In this document: one piece after another, positions 15,049 to 25,159 of the stretch
How positions within the stretch are numbered: the stretch's first letter is position 1
How the letters are laid out: the number at the start of each line of letters is the position of its first letter
NCBI GenBank assembly: GCA_946497955.1
Contig: CAMMMH010000007.1
Location: 1-54,355 of the forward strand
Length of the DNA: 54,355 nucleotides
Origin: an uncultured Mycoplasmatota bacterium
GTDB lineage: Bacteria; Bacillota_I; Bacilli_A; RF39; UBA660
Direction: 5' to 3'
Program-made: the position numbers and the translations under genes
Notes under the pieces: generated by a model
What the model saw: only the letters and a program-made list of their open reading frames with translations
What the model was told of the DNA's origin: nothing
Database searches by the model: none

Positions 15049-15675
15049 TTATTTTGTTTTCTTCTTTAATTTTTTAGAAAATACTACATCTACTGCATTA
15101 CCACACATAAGTCCAATATAAGCCCCTACTGCTGTCATTAAAATCCAAAAAGTTGTATCTTTTATATTAGTTTCTCTACTTTCTCTTACCTTTATTACAC
15201 TATTATAATTGATAGTTTTAATACTTATTTCTTCTAGAATATTTTCATAACTTGCAGGTAATTTGCTAGTTTCTATTTGATATTCATCAGTATCATTAAA
15301 ATTATTTATTGCTAATAGTGAATTACCATTCTCAAATTGATTTTGTTTTATAGTTATTTCTTCATCTGTTAAACTACCATTTGTAAAGCCATATACATCT
15401 ACATCATAAATATCTCTTGATGGTGTATAGCTTTTTACTTCTAATTCATTCATTTCTTCTATTTCATTAGACGTAAAAAAATCTGAAGTTGGGTTTAGTC
15501 TTGTTAAACCATCTGTTGTTCTAATAGTTGTATCTGTGGTTACCCCATAAGTATTGATATAATCTCTTATAAATGGTTTCTTATCGCTGAGAGCAAAAAC
15601 TGCTCCTCCTACTATTAAGCCTCCTGTGACAGCTCCTATTGTTAAGTTTCTAACATATTTATTTTTTCCTTGCAT
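15049..15675 (-). CDS. Membrane protein with two helices and an outside domain, unknown function
   Basis: A 208-residue protein. A basic start (MQGKNKYVR) leads into a transmembrane helix or uncleaved signal (about residues 8-29, small Gly/Ala-rich). Next come about 140 polar, Thr/Asn/Glu-rich residues without Cys, and then a second helix (about 172-195, TTFWILMTAVGAYIGLMCGNAV) and a KKLKKKTK tail. Positive-inside charges place the central domain outside the cell. It has its own promoter downstream of the rplQ terminator and an excellent SD (GAGGAGGAAG). No family recognised. Confidence 0.7.
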   Translation of the reverse strand: MQGKNKYVRNLTIGAVTGGLIVGGAVFALSDKKPFIRDYINTYGVTTDTTIRTTDGLTRLNPTSDFFTSNEIEEMNELEVKSYTPSRDIYDVDVYGFTNGSLTDEEITIKQNQFENGNSLLAINNFNDTDEYQIETSKLPASYENILEEISIKTINYNSVIKVRESRETNIKDTTFWILMTAVGAYIGLMCGNAVDVVFSKKLKKKTK

Positions 15676-15701
15676 ACTACTTCCTCCTCGTGATATTTTT
15701 T

Positions 15702-15729
15702 ATTATAACACTTTTTCTTTTATTATCAA
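15702..15729 (-). promoter_or_regulatory. Extended -10 promoter of the two-helix membrane protein gene
   Basis: On the minus strand, TTGATA (15729-15724), a 16-bp spacer and TGT-TATAAT (TATAAT at 15707-15702). Confidence 0.75.
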
Positions 15730-15730
15730 C

Positions 15731-15756
15731 AAAAAAGAGACATTATTTTGTCTCTT
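15731..15756 (-). terminator. Terminator of the ribosomal superoperon
   Basis: On the minus strand, AAGAGAC (15756-15750) pairs with GTCTCTT (15741-15735) and is followed by TTTTTTG. The rplQ stop codon lies in the loop. Confidence 0.88.
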
Positions 15757-16111
15757 CTTTAGTTTCTTCATCTACTAATTTAATGATAGCAAGTAATGCT
15801 CCATCTCCACGACGTTCACCAAGTTTTAAAATCTGTGTATATCCACCATTTCTACTTGCATAACGTGGAGCTAGTTCATTAAATATTTTATTTACAACAG
15901 CTTTATCATTGTGAAGAAAAGCTAGGGCTCTACGACGACTACCAAGATCTCCCTTCTTACCATAAGTAATCATTTTATCAACAGCTTTTCTAACTTCTTT
16001 AGCTCTTGTTTCTGTAGTTGTTATTTGGCCATTCATAATTACTTGTTTAGTAAGAGTTGCTAACATACTTCTTCTGTGTTTATTATCAACGCCTAATTTT
16101 CTATATGCCAT
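15743..16111 (-). CDS. rplQ: 50S ribosomal protein L17
   Basis: L17 sits near the polypeptide exit on the large subunit. The 122-residue protein has the canonical start [25 protein letters not shown] and the [21 protein letters not shown] block. It is the last gene of the alpha operon, 12 nt after rpoA, and its stop is in the terminator loop. Confidence 0.97.
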   Translation of the reverse strand: MAYRKLGVDNKHRRSMLATLTKQVIMNGQITTTETRAKEVRKAVDKMITYGKKGDLGSRRRALAFLHNDKAVVNKIFNELAPRYASRNGGYTQILKLGERRGDGALLAIIKLVDEETKEETK

Positions 16112-16123
16112 AAGTTTACCTCC

Positions 16124-17074
16124 TTAATCATCATCTCTTAGGTCAAGCCCTAATTCTTTGATTTTATCTAATACTTCTTTTAATGATTTCTTTCCTAAGT
16201 TACGGATTTTCATCATATCGTTTTCACTCTTGTTAACTAAGTCTTGTAGAGTATGAACACCTGCTCTTTTTAAGCAGTTATATGCTCTTACTGAGAAGTC
16301 TAAATCTTCAATAGATGTCTCTAATGCTTTAGTCTTAGGGTCTTCAGTTTTCTCTATCATCATACCACTTACATTAGAAATATCACTTAATTCTGTAACT
16401 AGTTTAAAGTGTTCAATTAAGATTTTAGCAGCTAGGGCGATAGACTCTTCTGGTTTAATAGAACCATTAGTCCATACTTCCATTACTAATTTGTCATAAC
16501 TTTCATCTTGTCCAACTCTAGCACTTTCTACTTCATATGAAACTCGCTCAATTGGAGAATAGATAGCATCCATAGCAATAAAGCCATTTTTCTTATCATC
16601 TTCTTTTAGATTAGAGTCTTCACTCTTAACATAACCACGACCATTAGTAACAATCATAGTCATATTTAAAGAACCGCCTTTAGCAAGATTTGCAATTACA
16701 TGGTCTTTATTGATTATTTCAATATCGCTATCTGCTTCAATATCTCCTGCTGTTACTACTCCTTCTCCAACTTTATTAAGAGTAATTATTTTTGTATCTT
16801 CTGTATGATTCTTAACAACTACTCCTTTTAGGTTAAGAATAATTGTAGTTACATCTTCGATAACTCCATCCATTGTTTGGAATTCATGTAGTACACCATC
16901 AATTTTAACAGCACTAATTGCACTACCTGGTAATGATGATAACATTACTCTTCTTAAAGCATTTCCTAAAGTTGTACCAAAACCTCTTTCTAGGGGTTCT
17001 AGTTCAAATTTTCCATAGAAATTATTTTCTACATAATCAGTAATTTTATAAACTGGTTTTTCAAATTCTATCAA
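16124..17074 (-). CDS. rpoA: RNA polymerase alpha subunit (TTG start)
   Basis: Alpha subunit, 316 residues, which nucleates RNA polymerase assembly and contacts activators and UP elements. The N-terminal dimerisation domain has LERGFGTTLGNALRRVMLSSLPGSAI. The linker is followed by the C-terminal domain with YNCLKRAGVHTLQDLVNKSENDMMKIRNLGKKSLKEV. The reading frame is open upstream into rpsK. However, the SD GGGAGG lies 7-8 nt before a TTG at 17074, giving (M)IEFEKPVYKI, which aligns with the usual RpoA N-terminus. I therefore use that TTG rather than the ATG at 17149. Confidence 0.95.
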   Translation of the reverse strand: MIEFEKPVYKITDYVENNFYGKFELEPLERGFGTTLGNALRRVMLSSLPGSAISAVKIDGVLHEFQTMDGVIEDVTTIILNLKGVVVKNHTEDTKIITLNKVGEGVVTAGDIEADSDIEIINKDHVIANLAKGGSLNMTMIVTNGRGYVKSEDSNLKEDDKKNGFIAMDAIYSPIERVSYEVESARVGQDESYDKLVMEVWTNGSIKPEESIALAAKILIEHFKLVTELSDISNVSGMMIEKTEDPKTKALETSIEDLDFSVRAYNCLKRAGVHTLQDLVNKSENDMMKIRNLGKKSLKEVLDKIKELGLDLRDDD

Positions 17075-17093
17075 TTTATTAACCTCCCTTTTA

Positions 17094-17477
17094 TTATCCA
17101 CGAGGACGCTTTGGTGGACGGCATCCATTATGTGGAATTGGTGTAACATCTGTAATTCCTGTTACTTCAAGACCTGCTGTTTGAAGTGATCTAATTGCTG
17201 TTTCTCTTCCTGGTCCTAATCCTTTAACAAAAACTTCTACTTTACGCATTCCCATATCGAAAGCCGCTTTACCAGCTTGTTCTGCGGCCATTCCTGCTGC
17301 GAATGGTGTTGATTTCTTACTTCCTTTAAATCCTAAAGCACCAGCTGATGCCCAACTTATTGTGTTACCTTCTTTATCAGTTATAGTAACGATTGTATTA
17401 TTGAAAGTTGCACCAATATGTACTACACCTTCAGGTACATTCTTTTTAACTTTTCTTTTTCTTGTTTTATAAGCCAT
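17094..17477 (-). CDS. rpsK: 30S ribosomal protein S11
   Basis: Platform protein of the small subunit, 127 residues, with [33 protein letters not shown] and the C-terminal [14 protein letters not shown]. It sits between rpsM and rpoA as in Bacillus. Confidence 0.97.
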   Translation of the reverse strand: MAYKTRKRKVKKNVPEGVVHIGATFNNTIVTITDKEGNTISWASAGALGFKGSKKSTPFAAGMAAEQAGKAAFDMGMRKVEVFVKGLGPGRETAIRSLQTAGLEVTGITDVTPIPHNGCRPPKRPRG

Positions 17478-17490
17478 AATAACCTCCTAA

Positions 17491-17856
17491 CTACTTTTTC
17501 TTGTTAGCTACTACTTTACCTCTACCCTTACGAGTACGAGCGTTTCTATTTGTTCTTTGACCTCTTACAGGTAAACCTTTTTTATGACGAGTTCCCTCAT
17601 ATGAATTAATTTCCATTTTAGTTTTAATATTCATACTAACTTCACGACGTAGGTCACCTTCAGTTGGATGTTTATTAATTTCATCTCTTAAGGCGATTAA
17701 TTCATCTTGAGTTAAATCTCCTGCTTTTTTAGTTGGGTCTACTTTAGCATTTTTACAGATTTTTTTAGCTAAACTTCTACCAATACCATAGATATATGTA
17801 AGTGATATACATATATGCTTGTCATTTGGAATATCTACACCTTTAATACGTGCCAT
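17491..17856 (-). CDS. rpsM: 30S ribosomal protein S13
   Basis: Head protein of the small subunit contacting the P-site tRNA, 121 residues. It has the start [13 protein letters not shown], the [14 protein letters not shown] helix-hairpin region and the basic tail [17 protein letters not shown]. Spacing to rpsK is 13 nt. Confidence 0.97.
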   Translation of the reverse strand: MARIKGVDIPNDKHICISLTYIYGIGRSLAKKICKNAKVDPTKKAGDLTQDELIALRDEINKHPTEGDLRREVSMNIKTKMEINSYEGTRHKKGLPVRGQRTNRNARTRKGRGKVVANKKK

Positions 17857-17871
17857 AACTTCTCCTCCTTA

Positions 17872-17985
17872 TTAACCTTGTACTTGTTTGTGTTTTGGAT
17901 TTTCACAAATTACTCTGATTTTACCTTTTCTTCTTACTATTTTGCATTTTGGGCAAATTTTCTTAACACTTGCTCTTACTTTCAT
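17872..17985 (-). CDS. rpmJ: 50S ribosomal protein L36 (zinc-binding form)
   Basis: A 37-residue protein with start [15 protein letters not shown]. The four zinc ligands are CPKC, a Cys in VICENPKH, and the His of the same stretch, so this is the C+ form. It lies between infA and rpsM, its normal place, with a good SD (AGGAGGG) 5 nt or so before the ATG. Confidence 0.96.
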   Translation of the reverse strand: MKVRASVKKICPKCKIVRRKGKIRVICENPKHKQVQG

Positions 17986-17999
17986 TTTTATCCCTCCTA

Positions 18000-18215
18000 T
18001 TATTTACGATAGGTAATACGCCCACGTGTTAAATCATAAGGTGATAGTTCTAACATAACGGTATCCCCCGGTAAGATGCGAATGTAGTTCATTCGTATTT
18101 TACCAGAAACGTGAGCTTCTACTATATGTCCGTTTTCTAGTTGTACTTTGAACTTACCACCTGGTATAATTTCTAGGACTTTACCTTCAACTTCAATAAC
18201 ATCATCTTTAGCCAT
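18000..18215 (-). CDS. infA: Translation initiation factor IF-1
   Basis: A 71-residue S1/OB-fold factor that binds the ribosomal A site during initiation. Start [30 protein letters not shown], and [30 protein letters not shown] at the end. It overlaps the map stop by one base (TAATG), so translation is coupled. Confidence 0.97.
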   Translation of the reverse strand: MAKDDVIEVEGKVLEIIPGGKFKVQLENGHIVEAHVSGKIRMNYIRILPGDTVMLELSPYDLTRGRITYRK

Positions 18216-18967
18216 TAAACATCATCTCCTGTTAATATAATAACTCCTTCATTAGTAATTGCAATTGTATGTTCAAAATGTGCTGATAATGAAGAGTCAA
18301 CGGTTACAACGGTCCAGTCATTATCTTCTACATAGATATCTGGACTTCCTAAAGTTAACATTGGTTCAATGGCAATAACCATGCCATCTCTAATTTTAGG
18401 TCCTGTTCCTTTAGTACCATAGTTTGGAACATCAGGGGCTTCATGAACACTAGTTCCTACCCCATGTCCTACTAATTCTTTTACGACACCTAAGTTATGT
18501 TCTTTAGCATATTTTTCTATTGCATAACCGATATCGCCGATTCTATTACCGACTTTCGCTTGTTTAATACCTTCATATAAAGCTTTTTCTGTATGTTCTA
18601 ATAGGTATTTAGCATCATCACTAACTTCTCCTACTGTATAAGTCCAAGCAGAATCACCATGATATCCTTTATAACAAGCGCCTATATCTATTGATATTAT
18701 ATCTCCATCTTGAAGTACTCTTTCTCCAGGAAAGCCATGAACAACCTCATCATTAATACTTATACAAAGTGTAGAAGGAAAACCTTCGTATCCTTTAAAT
18801 GAAGGAGTCGCTCCTTTACTTCTAATGAATTTTTCGGCAAGAGAATCTAACTCTTTTGTTTTGATACCAGCTTTAATATAGGGACGTAAATACTGATGTG
18901 TAAGATAGACAATATGTCCAGCTTCTTTTAATAATTCAATTTCTCTTTTACTTTTTAGAGTAATCAT
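18215..18967 (-). CDS. map: Methionine aminopeptidase, type I
   Basis: Dinuclear metallopeptidase removing the N-terminal Met, 250 residues. The metal ligands are the Asp residues in [20 protein letters not shown], the His in [14 protein letters not shown], the Glu in VIAIEPML, and a late Glu in [13 protein letters not shown]. No N-terminal SH3 extension is present, as in B. subtilis MapA. Located between adk and infA. Confidence 0.97.
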   Translation of the reverse strand: MITLKSKREIELLKEAGHIVYLTHQYLRPYIKAGIKTKELDSLAEKFIRSKGATPSFKGYEGFPSTLCISINDEVVHGFPGERVLQDGDIISIDIGACYKGYHGDSAWTYTVGEVSDDAKYLLEHTEKALYEGIKQAKVGNRIGDIGYAIEKYAKEHNLGVVKELVGHGVGTSVHEAPDVPNYGTKGTGPKIRDGMVIAIEPMLTLGSPDIYVEDNDWTVVTVDSSLSAHFEHTIAITNEGVIILTGDDV

Positions 18968-18970
18968 TAT

Positions 18971-19630
18971 TTACATCCCCTTTTTTAAAACTGCATCTAT
19001 TTTCTTAGAAACTTCCTCAACTGAGTTATTTCCATTGATTACATATAATATACCTTTTTTAGCATAATAGTCAAGTAGTGGTTTAGTTTTTTCTATATAT
19101 AAATTATATCTATTTTTAAATGAAGTTATGTTATCATCATTTCTTTGATATAATTTACCTCCACACTTATCACATATTGACTCTTGTTTAGGTTTTTCAT
19201 TATCAGAATTTAGATTATAAACACTTCCACAGTCTTTACATATTCTTCTTCCTGTTATTCTTTTTTCAAGTGTCTCTTCATCTATATTTAGTTCTATGAC
19301 ATAGCCTAACTCTTGATTAAGACTATTAAGTATCTCATCATATTTATAGGCTTGTTCGATATTTCTTGGAAAACCATCTAAGATATAACCATTCTTACAA
19401 TCATCTTGTGATAAACGGTTCTTTAGAAGTTCATAAGTAACTTCATCTTTTACTAGACCTCCACTACTTAATACTTCAGAAATATATCTACCTAATTCAG
19501 TATCTCTTTTCGCTGCTTCTCTTAAGATGTCTCCTGTAGAGATATGAGGTAAGTTATATCTCTTTTCTAAAATAGCACTTTGTGTCCCCTTACCAGCAGC
19601 GGGTGGGGCGATAAAAATTATGTTTTTCAT
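18971..19630 (-). CDS. adk: Adenylate kinase with zinc-binding LID
   Basis: Converts AMP + ATP to 2 ADP, 219 residues. The P-loop is IAPPAAGKGTQSA, with Ala in place of the usual Gly after PP (commonly GPPGAGKGT). DGFPRNIEQA is the NMP region. The LID carries CKDCG...CDKCGG, four Cys for structural zinc, as in Gram-positive long-type enzymes. The start overlaps the secY stop (ATGA). Confidence 0.96.
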   Translation of the reverse strand: MKNIIFIAPPAAGKGTQSAILEKRYNLPHISTGDILREAAKRDTELGRYISEVLSSGGLVKDEVTYELLKNRLSQDDCKNGYILDGFPRNIEQAYKYDEILNSLNQELGYVIELNIDEETLEKRITGRRICKDCGSVYNLNSDNEKPKQESICDKCGGKLYQRNDDNITSFKNRYNLYIEKTKPLLDYYAKKGILYVINGNNSVEEVSKKIDAVLKKGM

Positions 19631-20889
19631 CTTCTACTATAACCCTTCTTATAATTTCTAGAAAGAAGACTTCCTTCTATTTGTTTATAAGTTTCTAGAG
19701 CAACTCCTACAACAATTAGTAATCCTGTACCTCCAATACTAACACTTGTTGGTAAGCTTGTCACATTTGAGAATATTATTGGTAAGGCTACGATAATTGC
19801 AAGGAATACTGAGCCTAGACAAGTTATTCTTGTTAATACTTTTGACAAGTAAGTTTTAGTTTCATTACCTGGTCTTATTCCAGGAATGTATCCTCCACTT
19901 TCTTGAAGATTTTTAGCAAAGTCTTCTGGTTTGAAAACCATATAAGTATATACAAATCCAAATAGGAATATAAATATTACATAGATTATAAATCCTACAG
20001 GTGTTGTATATGTTAAATAGTTTTGAACGAAAAGACTAAAACTTTCATTATTTATTAAGCCTGCGATAATTCCTGGAATTGCCATTAAACTTGATGCGAA
20101 TATCACAGGTACAACCCCAGCGGTATTTACTTTAATTGGAACATAAGATGCGCTTTGTCCATATGTTGTTGATTTATTAGCATATTGAATTGGAACTTTT
20201 CTCTCTGCCATCTGTACGAAGATAACTCCAACGATGATAGCAAAGTAGATTATTGCAAATAGGATAAATTTAACTATTCCTAATGTTATTTCTTGAGCAG
20301 TACCATCAAATACTACTAATCCCTGGAAGGCATCAATAAACATCCCGGGTAGTGTGGCAATAATTCCTGCCATGATTATTAGACTTAAACCATTACCTAT
20401 ACCTTTTCTTGTAATTTGATCTCCTAACCAAAGTAGGAATGCTGTACCTGCTGTTAGTACTACTGATATATATAAGTATTCACTAGCACTTGCAGTTCTA
20501 CCTAAGAACATAAATGAGAAGGCATAACCTTGTATAAAGGCAAATAGTATTCCCATATATCTTGAATAGGTATTTATTTTTTGTCTACCTACATGTCCTT
20601 GTTTATTTAATTCTTGGAAATAAGGAATTAGCTCTCCTAATAGTTGCATAACAATCGTTGCTGTGATATAAGGCATAACACCTAAAGCAAAGATTGAAAA
20701 GTTTTGCAAAGCTCCTCCACCCATAGTATTAACTAATTCTAGGAAACCTAGGTTACTAGTAATACTATCTGTTCCAGGAACTTGGATAGTTGTTCCAATT
20801 ATAAATATTGCTAATGCTACTAAAGTAAAACCAATTCTTTTTAATAAATCTCTATTTGTAGGCTTAAATAATTGCTTCAATAGAGGCAT
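19627..20889 (-). CDS. secY: Protein translocase subunit SecY
   Basis: Central channel of the Sec translocon, 420 residues with ten membrane helices. Recognisable parts are RIGFTLVALAIFIIGTTIQVPG, NFSIFALGVMPYITATIVMQLL, KGIGNGLSLIIMAGI, and the cytoplasmic KVPIQYANKST and GGYIPGIRPG loops. It starts 1 nt after rplO, as in the Bacillus spc operon. Confidence 0.97.
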   Translation of the reverse strand: MPLLKQLFKPTNRDLLKRIGFTLVALAIFIIGTTIQVPGTDSITSNLGFLELVNTMGGGALQNFSIFALGVMPYITATIVMQLLGELIPYFQELNKQGHVGRQKINTYSRYMGILFAFIQGYAFSFMFLGRTASASEYLYISVVLTAGTAFLLWLGDQITRKGIGNGLSLIIMAGIIATLPGMFIDAFQGLVVFDGTAQEITLGIVKFILFAIIYFAIIVGVIFVQMAERKVPIQYANKSTTYGQSASYVPIKVNTAGVVPVIFASSLMAIPGIIAGLINNESFSLFVQNYLTYTTPVGFIIYVIFIFLFGFVYTYMVFKPEDFAKNLQESGGYIPGIRPGNETKTYLSKVLTRITCLGSVFLAIIVALPIIFSNVTSLPTSVSIGGTGLLIVVGVALETYKQIEGSLLSRNYKKGYSRR

Positions 20890-20890
20890 C

Positions 20891-21334
20891 TTAGATCACC
20901 TCGGCTTTACTTCCTGATTCTTCTATTTTTCTTAGGGCACTACTTGAAAATCTGTGAGCTTGGATAGTTATTTTCTTTTCAAGTGTACCATTTCCTAATA
21001 CTTTAATTCCATTAAGTTGTTTTTTAACAATTCCTCTTTCTTTAAGTAATGCTGGTGTAACAACATCGCCATCATTAAAGACATTTAAATCTCCGACATT
21101 GATAACTGCATATACTGTTTTAAAATCATGATTACTAAATCCTCTTTTTGGAAGGCGTCTATATAGTGGTAATTGTCCACCTTCGAATACTGGTGAAACT
21201 CCGCCACCACTACGAGCGTTTTGTCCTTTTTGTCCACGTCCAGATGTTTTACCAAGTCCTGAACCTCTTCCACGTCCTACTATCTTTTTACGGAAAGTAG
21301 CACCTTCATTTTTCTTTAATTCATGTAACTTCAT
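20891..21334 (-). CDS. rplO: 50S ribosomal protein L15
   Basis: A 147-residue large-subunit protein with [22 protein letters not shown], a Gly-rich basic extension ([20 protein letters not shown]) and [10 protein letters not shown]. It starts on the last base of the rpsE stop (TAATG). The usual intervening rpmD (L30) is absent. Confidence 0.97.
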   Translation of the reverse strand: MKLHELKKNEGATFRKKIVGRGRGSGLGKTSGRGQKGQNARSGGGVSPVFEGGQLPLYRRLPKRGFSNHDFKTVYAVINVGDLNVFNDGDVVTPALLKERGIVKKQLNGIKVLGNGTLEKKITIQAHRFSSSALRKIEESGSKAEVI

Positions 21335-21843
21335 TATCCTAAAATCTCCTCTACACTTTTACCACGAAGTTTTGCAACTTCTTCAGCAGTTTTAATACTC
21401 TTAAGACCATTTATAGCAGCATTTGCCATATTTAGTTTAGTTCTAGCTCCAAGAGATTTTGATACAACATCACGAACTCCAGCTAGTTCAAGGACAGCTC
21501 TTACACTACCTCCAGCAATGATACCAGTACCTTCTTTAGCTGGTTTTAACATTACTCTAGCAGCTCCACTTACTCCTATTACTTCATGAGCAATAGTTCT
21601 TCCATTTATTAAATCTATAGTAATCATATTCTTATTAGCATCTTGAATTGCTTTCTTAATAGCATCTGGTACTTCAAAAGCTTTACCTGTACCGATACCA
21701 ACATGTCCTTTACGATCTCCAACAACAACAACTGCTGAAAAACGACGTTGACGTCCACCTTTAGTAACTTTAACTACACTTTTAAGTTGAACGACTAGTT
21801 CTTCGAATTGTTTTTCTTTGGCATCGTTTTTTTGTCTTTGCAT
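21334..21843 (-). CDS. rpsE: 30S ribosomal protein S5
   Basis: A 169-residue protein affecting decoding fidelity. The dsRNA-binding part includes [27 protein letters not shown], followed by [17 protein letters not shown] and [32 protein letters not shown]. It is joined directly to rplO. Confidence 0.97.
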   Translation of the reverse strand: MQRQKNDAKEKQFEELVVQLKSVVKVTKGGRQRRFSAVVVVGDRKGHVGIGTGKAFEVPDAIKKAIQDANKNMITIDLINGRTIAHEVIGVSGAARVMLKPAKEGTGIIAGGSVRAVLELAGVRDVVSKSLGARTKLNMANAAINGLKSIKTAEEVAKLRGKSVEEILG

Positions 21844-21854
21844 ATTTACCCTCC

Positions 21855-22217
21855 TTAGAACTCTAGTCCATTTTCACGTGCAGCATCTGCTAATGCTTTA
21901 ACACGTCCATGATAAAGATATCCACCTCTATCAAATACTACTTTTTTAATGCCAGCTTTTTCACATTTTTTAGCGATACTAGCACCTACAGCAGTAGCTG
22001 CTTCAATGTTTGATTTATTCTTTAAATTTAAATCTTTATCTCTAGAAGAAGCAGATACTAAAGTAGTAGAACTCTCATCATCAATAACTTGTGCATAGAT
22101 TGCAGTGTTTGATCTAAATACATTTAATCTTGGAACTGCACTTGTTCCACTTAAATGAGTTCTAATTCTAGCATGACGAACTTCTCTCATGCTATTTCTT
22201 GACTTTTTACTAATCAT
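21855..22217 (-). CDS. rplR: 50S ribosomal protein L18
   Basis: Binds 5S rRNA; 120 residues with [34 protein letters not shown] and the C-terminal [26 protein letters not shown]. Standard position between rplF and rpsE. Confidence 0.97.
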   Translation of the reverse strand: MISKKSRNSMREVRHARIRTHLSGTSAVPRLNVFRSNTAIYAQVIDDESSTTLVSASSRDKDLNLKNKSNIEAATAVGASIAKKCEKAGIKKVVFDRGGYLYHGRVKALADAARENGLEF

Positions 22218-22240
22218 ATATTTCTCTCCTTCCTACTAGC

Positions 22241-22771
22241 TTAAGCAGCTTTCTTTCCTTCTTTACGTCTAATATGTTCATCTTTATAGCGAATACCTTT
22301 ACCTTTATATGGTTCAGGACGACGTACTTTTCTTATATTAGCAGCAAATTCACCAACTAAGGCTTTATCAATACCTTTAACAGTTATTTCTGTATTAGAT
22401 TGTGCTTCTACAGTAAGCCCTTCAGGTATAGTCATTTCTACAGGATGAGAATAACCTGCATTAATAGTTAATTTTTTACCACTTACATTGAAACGATATC
22501 CAACACCTACTATTTCTAGTCCCTTCTCATATCCTTTAGTTACACCTGTAATCATATTTTGAAGAAGTGCATTCATTGTTCCATGCATTGCTTTTACTGC
22601 ATCGCTTACTCTTGTTAATGTTATTTCATTATCTTTTTGTTCCATGCTAATTCCTTTTAGCATTTTTTGGCTCAAGCTTCCCTTTGGGCCAGTAACTGTT
22701 ACGATTCCGTTTTCTTCTTTAACTGTTACTCCTGCGGGAACTTCAATTTTACGATTTCCAATACGGCTCAT
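22241..22771 (-). CDS. rplF: 50S ribosomal protein L6
   Basis: A 176-residue two-domain protein near the factor-binding site, with MSRIGNRKIEVPAGVTV and the C-terminal RRPEPYKGKGIRYKDEHIRRKEGKKAA. Standard spc operon position. Confidence 0.97.
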   Translation of the reverse strand: MSRIGNRKIEVPAGVTVKEENGIVTVTGPKGSLSQKMLKGISMEQKDNEITLTRVSDAVKAMHGTMNALLQNMITGVTKGYEKGLEIVGVGYRFNVSGKKLTINAGYSHPVEMTIPEGLTVEAQSNTEITVKGIDKALVGEFAANIRKVRRPEPYKGKGIRYKDEHIRRKEGKKAA

Positions 22772-22786
22772 TCAAAACACCTCCTT

Positions 22787-23188
22787 TTACCATACATAAG
22801 CTAAGACTTCGCCACCAAGTTTTTGTTTTCTAGCTTCTTTATCTGTCATAATTCCCTTAGATGTAGAAATGATTGCAATTCCTAGTCCATTTAATACTCT
22901 TGGAACTTCATCATTTTTAGCATATACTCTAAGTCCTGGTTTAGAAATTCTCTTTAAGCCTGTTATTACTCTTTCTTTGTTTTCACCATATTTTAATGTT
23001 AGAACAATTGTACCTTGTACATCGTTTTTCTCTAACTTGTAATCTTTAATAAATCCTTCTTCTTTTAAAATTCTTGCTATTTCTAATTTTAATTTTGATG
23101 AAGGAACTTTTACTTCTTCATAACGCATAGCATTAGCATTACGAATACGAGTTAACATATCTGCAATTGTATCTGTAACTACAGCCAT
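22787..23188 (-). CDS. rpsH: 30S ribosomal protein S8
   Basis: Primary 16S-binding protein, 133 residues. It has [31 protein letters not shown] and the RNA-contacting C-terminal [28 protein letters not shown]8 is the usual repressor of the spc operon in E. coli; whether that applies here is not visible. Confidence 0.97.
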   Translation of the reverse strand: MAVVTDTIADMLTRIRNANAMRYEEVKVPSSKLKLEIARILKEEGFIKDYKLEKNDVQGTIVLTLKYGENKERVITGLKRISKPGLRVYAKNDEVPRVLNGLGIAIISTSKGIMTDKEARKQKLGGEVLAYVW

Positions 23189-23216
23189 CTTTTTTCCTCC
23201 TTTTCTTTACCAGTCT

Positions 23217-23402
23217 TTACCAACTTGATTTTTTAACGCCTGGTATTTGTCCTTTATAAGCCAATTCACGGAAGCAAATACGGCAGATTCCAAATTTACT
23301 CATAACTGCATGTGGTCTGCCACAACGTGAACAACGAGTGTATTCACGTACTTTGTATTTTGGCTTTCTACTTTGTTTTACAACCATACTTTTTCTTGCC
23401 AT
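23217..23402 (-). CDS. rpsN: 30S ribosomal protein S14, zinc-binding type (S14Z)
   Basis: A short 61-residue S14 with two CXXC pairs (CSRCGRP and CRICFRE) that hold zinc, and the tail [11 protein letters not shown]. This is the C+ paralogue found in Gram-positives and in its canonical place between rplE and rpsH. Confidence 0.97.
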   Translation of the reverse strand: MARKSMVVKQSRKPKYKVREYTRCSRCGRPHAVMSKFGICRICFRELAYKGQIPGVKKSSW

Positions 23403-23415
23403 CTTTTTCCCTCCA

Positions 23416-23952
23416 TTACTTTCTAAAAGGAAGTCCTAAACCTTTTAATAGGTCATAAGCTTCTTCATTAGTTTTAGCAGTTGTTACGAATATTATATCC
23501 ATACCACGTACTTTTACTATTTCATCATAGTTTATTTCACTAAAGATTAATTGTTCTTTAATGCCTAATGTATAGTTACCACGACCATCGAAAGATTTTG
23601 GATTAACTCCTCTAAAATCACGAACTTGTGGAAGTGAGATAGAAATTAGTTTATCAACAAAGTTATACATGTTATCACTTCTAAGTGTTACTTTACAACC
23701 TATCTTTTGTCCTTCTCTAATCTTGAAACCAGCGATTGATTTCTTTGCTTTTGTAACTACTGGTTTTTGTCCTGAGATTTTTTCAAGGTCTGATACTGCT
23801 GCATCTAATAGTTTAGAATTTGTAGTAGCATCTCCAACACCCATATTGATAACAACTTTTTCTAGTTTTGGTACTTCCATTATTGATTTATAACCATATT
23901 TACTCATAAGAGCTGGAACTACTTCTTTATTATACTTTTCTTTTAATGTCAT
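23416..23952 (-). CDS. rplE: 50S ribosomal protein L5
   Basis: 5S rRNA-binding protein, 178 residues. It has [46 protein letters not shown] and [29 protein letters not shown]. Confidence 0.97.
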   Translation of the reverse strand: MTLKEKYNKEVVPALMSKYGYKSIMEVPKLEKVVINMGVGDATTNSKLLDAAVSDLEKISGQKPVVTKAKKSIAGFKIREGQKIGCKVTLRSDNMYNFVDKLISISLPQVRDFRGVNPKSFDGRGNYTLGIKEQLIFSEINYDEIVKVRGMDIIFVTTAKTNEEAYDLLKGLGLPFRK

Positions 23953-23970
23953 TTATGTAACCTCCTTCCA

Positions 23971-24279
23971 CTAATCTAGTACTTCTTTAGATTTTGTACT
24001 TATTCTTACTTTTTTTCCATTTTTGTCTGTTGTATGTCCGATTCTTGTGCCTTTTTTAGTCTTAGGATCAATTATCATTACATTAGAGGCATCAATAGGT
24101 GCTTCTATTTCTAGAATTCCTCCTGAATTGTTTCCTGTAGGTTTTTGATGCTTTTTAACAATATGTACTCCTTCTACAATAACTTTATTTTCGCTTCTAA
24201 GTGTTCTGATGATTTTTCCTTCTTTACCTTTATCAGCACCGCTTATAACAACGACTTTATCTCCAACTTTTAACTTCAT
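23971..24279 (-). CDS. rplX: 50S ribosomal protein L24
   Basis: Assembly-initiating KOW protein, 102 residues, with KLKVGDKVVVISGADKGKEGKI at the start and the conserved VHIVKKHQKP. Located between rplN and rplE. Confidence 0.97.
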   Translation of the reverse strand: MKLKVGDKVVVISGADKGKEGKIIRTLRSENKVIVEGVHIVKKHQKPTGNNSGGILEIEAPIDASNVMIIDPKTKKGTRIGHTTDKNGKKVRISTKSKEVLD

Positions 24280-24290
24280 AACTTTCCTCC

Positions 24291-24659
24291 TTATAGTACT
24301 TCTTTCGCAAGACTTACTATCTTCATATAGTCTTTATCACGAAGTTCACGTGCTACTGGACCAAAGACACGAGTTCCGACTGGACTTTTATCATCTCTAA
24401 TGATTACGCATGCGTTATCATCAAATTTGATATAACTACCATCTTCACGTCTTACTCCTCTTTTACTTCTTACTATTACAGCTTTTACAACTTTACCTTT
24501 AGGAAGTGGTGAATTTGGTATAGCATTTTTAACGGTTCCAACAACTACATCTCCGATATTTCCAGTTTTAACATGACTTCCTCCTAGCACTCTGATTACT
24601 AATAATTCACGTGCTCCTGAGTTGTCTGCAACTTTTAATCTACTTTCTTGTTGTAACAT
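24291..24659 (-). CDS. rplN: 50S ribosomal protein L14
   Basis: A 122-residue beta-barrel protein at the subunit interface: [57 protein letters not shown] and the end EVL. Canonical length. Confidence 0.97.
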   Translation of the reverse strand: MLQQESRLKVADNSGARELLVIRVLGGSHVKTGNIGDVVVGTVKNAIPNSPLPKGKVVKAVIVRSKRGVRREDGSYIKFDDNACVIIRDDKSPVGTRVFGPVARELRDKDYMKIVSLAKEVL

Positions 24660-24684
24660 AGATTATCCTCCTTTACCTTAAGAG

Positions 24685-24945
24685 TTATAGAATAACTGCT
24701 TCTTTTACGATTTCTTTTAAGTAGAAATGTTTAGTTTTAGAAATAGGTTTAGTTTCAACTATTCTAACTACATCTCCTACTTTTGCTTTATTTGTTTCAT
24801 CGTGTACACTGTATTTTTTAGATGATTTAACTCTTTTGTGATATTTTGGGTGCATTTTATGTGTTTCAACTAAAACTGTAATAGTTTTATTGTTTTTTGT
24901 ACTAACAACTTTACCAACTAATTCATGTGTCATTTTCTTTTCCAT
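24685..24945 (-). CDS. rpsQ: 30S ribosomal protein S17
   Basis: An 86-residue OB-fold protein: [42 protein letters not shown], then [18 protein letters not shown]. Canonical position after rpmC. Confidence 0.97.
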   Translation of the reverse strand: MEKKMTHELVGKVVSTKNNKTITVLVETHKMHPKYHKRVKSSKKYSVHDETNKAKVGDVVRIVETKPISKTKHFYLKEIVKEAVIL

Positions 24946-24955
24946 AACTTACCTC

Positions 24956-25159
24956 CTAATCAACCTTTTCTTCTTTCTCACGTTCTTTTAAAACGGTTTT
25001 TAGTCTTGCTACTTGGTGTCTTAATTCTCTTAGTCTAGAAGGTTTTTCTAGGTTACCCATTGCGCCACTAAATCTTAAGTTGAATAGTTCTTCTTTAGAT
25101 TCTTTTAGTTTAGCATTGATTTCTTCATTTGATAATTCTCTAATTTCTTTAACCTTCAT
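24956..25159 (-). CDS. rpmC: 50S ribosomal protein L29
   Basis: A 67-residue two-helix protein at the peptide exit and docking site for SRP and trigger factor. It has [45 protein letters not shown] in the same frame at 25168 belongs to the SD (AGAGGTG); the ATG at 25159 is 6 nt downstream of it and aligns with the family start. The gene overlaps the end of rplP by 11 nt. Confidence 0.95.
   Translation of the reverse strand: MKVKEIRELSNEEINAKLKESKEELFNLRFSGAMGNLEKPSRLRELRHQVARLKTVLKEREKEEKVD

Noticed and set aside
17075-17149. RpoA starting at the ATG at 17149
   Set aside because: That extension is read through the end of rpsK and has no homology to RpoA; the TTG at 17074 has a well-spaced SD and the normal N-terminus.
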